From: Adiantum capillus-veneris
Lineage: Eukaryota; Streptophyta; Polypodiopsida; Polypodiales; Pteridaceae
Reading direction: 5' to 3'
Length of the DNA: 64,000 nucleotides
Assembly: GCA_014529385.2 (NCBI GenBank)
Contig: CM043958.1
Span: 87,518,525 to 87,582,524 of the forward strand
Made by a program: the position numbers and the translations under genes. This document shows, piece by piece, positions 59,296 to 64,000 of this stretch (position 1 is the stretch's first letter; every line of letters starts with the position of its first letter). The notes below the pieces were generated by a model, which saw only the letters and a program-made list of their open reading frames with translations, was not told where the DNA came from and ran no database searches.

Positions 59296-59307
59296 TGGTA
59301 TCAAAGC
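59296..59307 (+). promoter_or_regulatory. Primer-binding site of the plus LTR-3 element
   Basis: TGGTATCAAAGC, one base after the LTR, one mismatch from TGGTATCAGAGC. Confidence 0.8.
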
Positions 59308-61068
59308 ATCAAGCATGTGCTTTTCTCAAAGCATACCGGTCCTATCAAAGAGCAGACAAGGCACTTGGGCACTTTGGAAATTGTTATTGAAGAATTTTCA
59401 TTTCCCGACATCGGACTTACTAGCCACTCCCACCCTTACTTCATAGCGCATCAAGCGCGCTCCCATCTTCATCGCTCTGTCTTACAGGGCATAAGCCAAA
59501 AAGAATCCCAGATTACACATGGCTCTCGCGGAGAATCTGATAGAGATAACACCTCTCAACGAAAAGGCAGAGAAAAGTTGAAATCCGGCGCGTGAGCTGA
59601 AGAAAAGAATAAAGATTTGGGCAAATTTTTCGGCAGAGAAGTTTGCTAGAGTGAAGTACAAGCGTCAACTGCAGATTGACACATGTGTGAAAAGATTGAT
59701 CAAGTTCCCCAGAAACCCGAGATTTGCAAAACACTTAAAGGATTATCCAATTGATGAGATTCACTTAAGATGGCGTGAGGCCATTGAGTCTCCTCTCAGG
59801 ATGGGGTGGAAATTTGAAAGGACAAGCGAGCGCAGAAAAGCGGAAGCTTTACTCGCAGGAAGAGCTGGAACAGAACTGTTAACCAGAAGATGAACCGGAT
59901 ACAAGAAAGGACACTGAAAGGGATATTGACAATCTGGTTGTTTGTCACACATAACCAGAAATAGGAGCAAGGAACTTGCATCTGTATGGATTGGGAAGCA
60001 TGGAACTGGACATCCACTCTTTTGCAATGAGGTGAGCCATCTCCTTGCCTGTTTTGCAGACAAAATAGAGGATGAGATGGTGAGATCGAGAGCGATGGAA
60101 GCTCAAGGATGGATCCGTCGACTCAAAATAAGAATGATGAATTTGAATGGATGGATGATGATGCATGTTGAATGATTCTAGTGCATCAAGATTCCCATAT
60201 GAATGAGATGACTAGATACTGTTGTAAGCGCATCAAGAGTTCCTGCGGGATGAGATGGCTACACAGGGATCTAGGTGCATCAAGATTTCTGGACGGATGA
60301 GATAACTAGAAGATAACACTGTGTTCAGTATGAACTAAGTGTGTGAATGAAGAACTTTGAAATAGGAATATCCAAAGATGAATATGATTTATGTATGAGA
60401 TTAATGTTCTCTGAAAGAACTTGCTAGATGTGTGCAGATAACAGGTGAAATCGATAATAATGGATGCCGAATTCGGAGCAATGACATCTCCAGAATGAAC
60501 CCGATAAGTATCATGAATTTTGAATGAAACTAATGGAAGAACCTGCTATTTGTGAACAGATAACAGGATTGAGAATCAGATGATGATGATTTTGGAGCGA
60601 TGACAACTCCTGAATGAACTTGTTAACGAATCATGAATATTGAATCACGACTGATTCAATGGAACTGTCGTGAGTGAGATGAGAGGTCCTGCGGGATGAG
60701 ATAGCTACACAGCTAGAACTTAATGATTGGACCACTCTGTTCAGTATGAACTTAGTGATGGATTGGAATCCCAGGAAATGATTACTCGCACACGATAGGA
60801 GTACAGATGGAATGATCACTCACACACGGCAGTGCTTGAGTGCAGAAATCTATGGACATGATTGCAATATGGGATTAGTCAATCTGACAGGAGTGAGGTC
60901 GGGGATAGATCTAGATGCGGTTGCTAAATACGTTGCCAGGAATCGTGCTCTTAGATCAGAACGGAATCCATGGACGTGATCGCGATATGGGATTAGTTAA
61001 ATCGACATCAGTGAGGTCCGGTGCGGATCTAAATGTGATTGCTAAATACGTCGCCATGAATCACAGTC
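59308..61068 (+). other. Interior of the plus LTR-3 element, mostly non-coding
   Basis: Early part has a possible gag remnant (KYKRQLQIDTCVKRLIKFPR in 59,651-59,893). From 60,180 there are imperfect repeats of GCATCAAGA..GATGAGATG(A/G)CTA and, at 60,850-61,060, a roughly 110-bp tandem duplication (GGGATTAGT..GTGAGGTC..GATTGCTAAATACG). The same unit appears inverted at 61,790-61,890. No RT or integrase is present, and it ends where the minus-strand LTR begins. Confidence 0.6.
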
Positions 61069-61594
61069 TGTAACAAACTTGGACACCCCAAGTTTAGGTT
61101 ATATCGCGACACGAAAGAGATTCACTTAAAACACTTCTCAATTATTGAGTCGACACGGCCAGGTGGAGTTTCGTGCCAAGAGAGATTGGCCCCAAAGACT
61201 GGCGTCCCTTTCGGTATTTCTTTTTGTATTAATCTTTGAGCAAAGTACAACTCCCACGGGTCCTCAGCTCTCAGACTCTGCATCTAGATGCTCTGAGAAG
61301 TGAGGCCCTTGGGCTCTTTTATTCTTACAAAGGGATGCTAAAAGCAGAGCCCCAAAATCCATAAACTCAAAAGCAAAGTGTTCCAAAGCATCTTGGTCCA
61401 AAAACTGAAAGAAAAGCAGTAACTGCAATTTTGGTACAACTGTCAACGCAAAAAAGCGGAATTTCCGTATTGTTATGCCACGTCAACGTTCGTACAGAAC
61501 TACCACGTCATCTATCGGCGCAAATCACGGGGGTCCGTATTGTTGTCCGCGTGTGTGTGTTCGGACAAAACTGCCACGACATCAATTTGTGACA
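61069..61594 (-). repeat. LTR-3 copy, minus, 3' LTR of the second chromovirus
   Basis: 526 bp; minus-strand start TGTCACAAATTGATGTCGTG, end AAGTTTGTTACA. Head-on to the LTR at 58,704. It is closest to that copy in its GAATAAAAG..GCCC and GTTGTACTTTG blocks. Confidence 0.87.
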
Positions 61595-61606
61595 TACCCC
61601 CCTCTT
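61595..61606 (-). promoter_or_regulatory. Polypurine tract of the minus chromovirus
   Basis: CAAGAGGGGGGTA on the minus strand directly before the LTR start TGTCACA. Confidence 0.8.
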
Positions 61607-62139
61607 GGAAAAATTGTAATCGCCCTCGATTACGCCTACAAAACAAACAGAGGCCATAAACCATTTCAGCAGACACTGACTCTAAGTACCGACGCACTAG
61701 ACACAACACATCTAGCACTTGTACAAAGACGAAAGTTACATCGCTGCACATGATAAATCAATCACAGAAAAATTCATTCCAAATCTCAGACCATGACTGC
61801 CAGCAACGTATTTAGTAATCGCATCTAGATCCATCCCATACCTCATTGATGTCGAATTAATTGATCCTTATTGTGATCACGTCTATAGAGATTTTTAAGA
61901 CCAAAATGTTGCAGTCATTTCGTCTTTCAGTTCTTGCACTCAAACAAGTCACATGAGAGAGTACAAATCATTCATGTTCAATTTCGGGAATTCCATTTCA
62001 TAAAGTCGTACAACAGAATACTGTCAGCACAACAATATTCTTGAAACCCAAAGGGATATCAGTGACTCTATTCAATCCACGTAATCTGTGACAAAGGAGA
62101 GAAGTGACTCCCCTCTTGTGCAATCCCTCTGCACCAGAT

Positions 62140-62633
62140 TTAACCCTGTTGATCTGCGAGATCTCTCGGAGTAGACGCAGCTAAACCAAATGCTTCAAGG
62201 TAAAGTTCCAAAATCTGAGGAGTATCTGCTAGGTCCTCCTCCATCCACTTCGCATCTAATGACGGATAGTTCTTGAATTTAACTAAGAACCGCCGAATCA
62301 CTTTACCTTTAACTTTTCTTTCCTTGTGTGCCAAAATCTGTTCAAGAACGAGTATCTCCTTGCTCTCTTCCACTTCGGGTTGCTCATCAAGCTCCCCATC
62401 AACTGGAACCTCACCTTTAAAAGGTTTCAAGAGACTCACATGGAATGCATTGTGAATCTTCCAAGTATCTGGCAGCTTGAGTCGAAAGGAAACGTATTTA
62501 TCTTTTCTTTAATCTGGGAAGGGCCATAATACCTCATGCTAAGCTTTGGAAAAAGCCGCTCCTTTCCCTTTCGTTTTCTTAGGCGTGCCTTTTCAAAACG
62601 TAAGAGCACCCAATCGTCTTCCTTTAATTTCAA
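62140..62633 (-). pseudogene. Chromovirus GPF/Y module and chromodomain
   Basis: DDWVLLRFEKARLRKRKGKE, KLSMRYYGPSQIKEKIN, then after a frameshift EILVLEQILAHKERKVKGKV, IRRFLVKFKNYPSLDAKWME, which is a chromodomain at the end of pol. It ends about 550 bp before the LTR. Confidence 0.83.
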
Positions 62634-63308
62634 GTCGCGTCAATGTCGATATGCCGCCTTCTTGTGTCGTACTTGAGACTTCTCTAGAGTCTCGCGGACC
62701 TTGGCAAAAGCAGTGTCCAAGTCCCTCGAGTATTGGGGTCGGCTTCAAAATCCTTGTCTTTAGTGCTGAGAAAAGAAGGAACCTTCTGAGCACCTTTAAT
62801 TATCTCAAATGGCGCTTTCCCCGTCGAAGAGTGAACCGTGTTATTGTAGGAAAATTCCACCAAAGGCAAAAAAAATTCCCATTGAGTCTTCTGATCAGAG
62901 ATGTAAGACTTCAACAAATCCAAAATAACTGAATTTGCGATCTATAATTGCCCATCTGTTTGCCGGTGGAAAGATGACGAGAACTGTAACCGTGTGCCAA
63001 TGTTCTCCCAAATAGCTCTTCAAAACAAACTCGTGAATTGGGGATCTCTATCAGAGACTATTGTCTGAGGCATGCCATGTAACTAAAATATCTGCGCAAT
63101 GAACAGTCTCGCTAAATGGTCAGCTTGACTGTTTCTTCATGGGAATAAAGTGAGCTTGCTTGCTAAATCTGTCAATGACAGTCCAAATGCCATCATGCCC
63201 ACTCTGTATCTTCGGGAGATGAAAGATGAAATCCATTGCAATACTTTCCCAAAGGCGGGTGGGAATGGGTAAAGGCTGGTAGTAATCCTTGTGCCTTATG
63301 CCTGTCAA
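62600..63308 (-). pseudogene. Chromovirus integrase core
   Basis: PLPIPTRLWESIAMDFIFHL (first catalytic Asp), GIWTVIDRFSKQAHFIP, then in other frames a QTDGQ motif near 62,950 and EFFLPLVEFSYNNTVHSSTG with PFEIIKGA (normally PFEI..G). Frameshifts lie near 63,120, 62,935 and 62,690. Confidence 0.85.
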
Positions 63309-63831
63309 ACTTGACCTTTTGGCATACTAGACAACTGCGACCAAAGTCGTCCACATCCTTCTTGAGTCTTGGCCAAAAGAAATAACGCTCTACCCCCTTC
63401 AAGGTGGTATAGATGTTGCGGTGACCCGTAAACGGTGGACAATGGCACTTTGTCATGACCTTTTCTCTAAAAGGCTGTGTGACACACAACATCGTTTTCT
63501 TCATCAAGTAGCCATCCCGTATGGAATATCCTGGAATTGTCTCCCCATTCTGTATTCGAGTAAAAACATCGGTAAAGTCCGAATCTGTGGCGTACTGGTC
63601 AACTATATCCTCGAAGCTTCTATGATGGATCACGGAAATAGCCAAGACGAGGGGCTTCCGAGACAATGCATCTACCACTAAATTTTTATGTCCTTGCACA
63701 TGGACAATCTGGAAATGAAACTGTGACAAGATGTTAGCCCACCACACATGCTTTTCCGAAAGTTGCTTCTGTGACAAGAAGTAGCGTAGACTCTGATCAT
63801 AGAGACCGACCGTCTTTCCATGCATCTCCAT
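63193..63831 (-). pseudogene. Chromovirus RNase H end and integrase zinc domain
   Basis: LRYFLSQKQLSEKHVWWANI (RNase H end), VDALSRKPLV, then the integrase zinc-binding pattern FTGHRNIYTTLKGVERYFFW and CLVCQKVKFDRHKAQGLL. 212 codons, open. Confidence 0.88.
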
Positions 63832-64000
63832 CCCTTAGTGCAAGATACAGAAGGCCCCCCTATCTGCACTCCATAAAGCATAGATGAAGTCACCAGAGTA
63901 TCAAAAGCCAAAGCTTCATTCGAGGTTTCTCGAGTTAAACCTGTGAACACATCCTCTCTAGTCTCCCCAAAGGTGCATACGCTCCGGTCAGTCTAGCCTA
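63831..64000 (-). mobile_element. LINE family A, copy A16 (RT thumb, runs off the window)
   Basis: Minus strand: LTRETSNEALAFDTLVTSSM, LYGVQIGGPSV, then GWRCMERRSVSM, matching the LINE A thumb region (FDTLVAS.LLYG..IWGPS). It joins chromovirus sequence at about 63,830. Confidence 0.78.

Larger units (their letters stand above)
61607..63830 (-). mobile_element. Minus-strand Ty3/gypsy chromovirus, 5'-truncated
   Basis: Minus order: end of RT/RNase H (63.83-63.65 kb), integrase (63.6-62.6), chromodomain (62.4-62.14), non-coding spacer, purine tract, LTR-3. It links LTR-3 to a chromovirus pol and so gives the likely autonomous parent of the solo LTR-3 copies. The 5' part is replaced by LINE A copy A16 at 63,831. 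Confidence 0.85.

Overview
The window looks like transposon-rich nuclear DNA of a land plant. The evidence is one split plant gene with GT-AG introns, plant-type primer-binding sites in the LTR elements, chromodomain Ty3/gypsy elements, and PPR-derived sequence. The type of LINE present and the enormous introns suggest a non-seed plant such as a fern or lycophyte. That placement is inference, not something the sequence proves. No bacterial genes, CRISPR arrays or rRNA were seen.

The only cellular gene I recognise is on the minus strand: PIR/SRA1 (PIROGI, the CYFIP-like subunit of the SCAR/WAVE complex). Ten consecutive exons (51,382 down to 27,752) encode 477 codons in an open frame with canonical splice sites at every internal junction, so the gene is probably functional. 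Exons 6 and 7 are separated by a 20,110-bp intron (28,503-48,612) packed with mobile elements. I find no further 3' exons to the left of 27,752 and no 5' exons to the right of 51,382.

The rest is mostly nested, decayed retrotransposons. LINE family A (about 16 copies or pieces) has an ORF1 with a coiled coil and an L1-like C-terminal region, and an ORF2 with AP-endonuclease, reverse transcriptase and a terminal zinc finger. It ends in (TC)n instead of poly(A), and copies sit head to tail joined by TC arrays (1-16.6 kb, 36.7-38.5 kb, 52.3-58.7 kb). A SINE-like element near 57.8 kb with tRNA-like boxes has the same tail. LINE family B (31-41 kb) is L1-like with poly(A). LINE family C (20.5-25.4 kb, minus) is a third lineage.

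LTR elements are: LTR-1 (3,715-6,259, inside LINE A); LTR-2 (10,901-15,307 inside LINE A, and a solo LTR at 21,855-22,680 inside LINE C); a 5'-truncated chromovirus (about 16.68-20.33 kb); LTR-3 (solo LTR at 24,282-24,940, plus copies at 38.5, 58.7 and 61.1 kb, the last attached to a minus-strand chromovirus); LTR-4 (25,967-26,378); a copia-like LTR (27,382-27,644); and LTR-6 (42,952-47,782) inside PIR intron 6. Several have readable target-site duplications, which give the order of nesting.

The most interesting points are the TC-tailed LINE/SINE system joined through microsatellites, a PPR-pseudogene repeat in inverted copies near both ends of the giant PIR intron, a telomere-box-like repeat unit placed just upstream of LINE A copies, and a non-autonomous LTR element carrying an unrecognised ORF.
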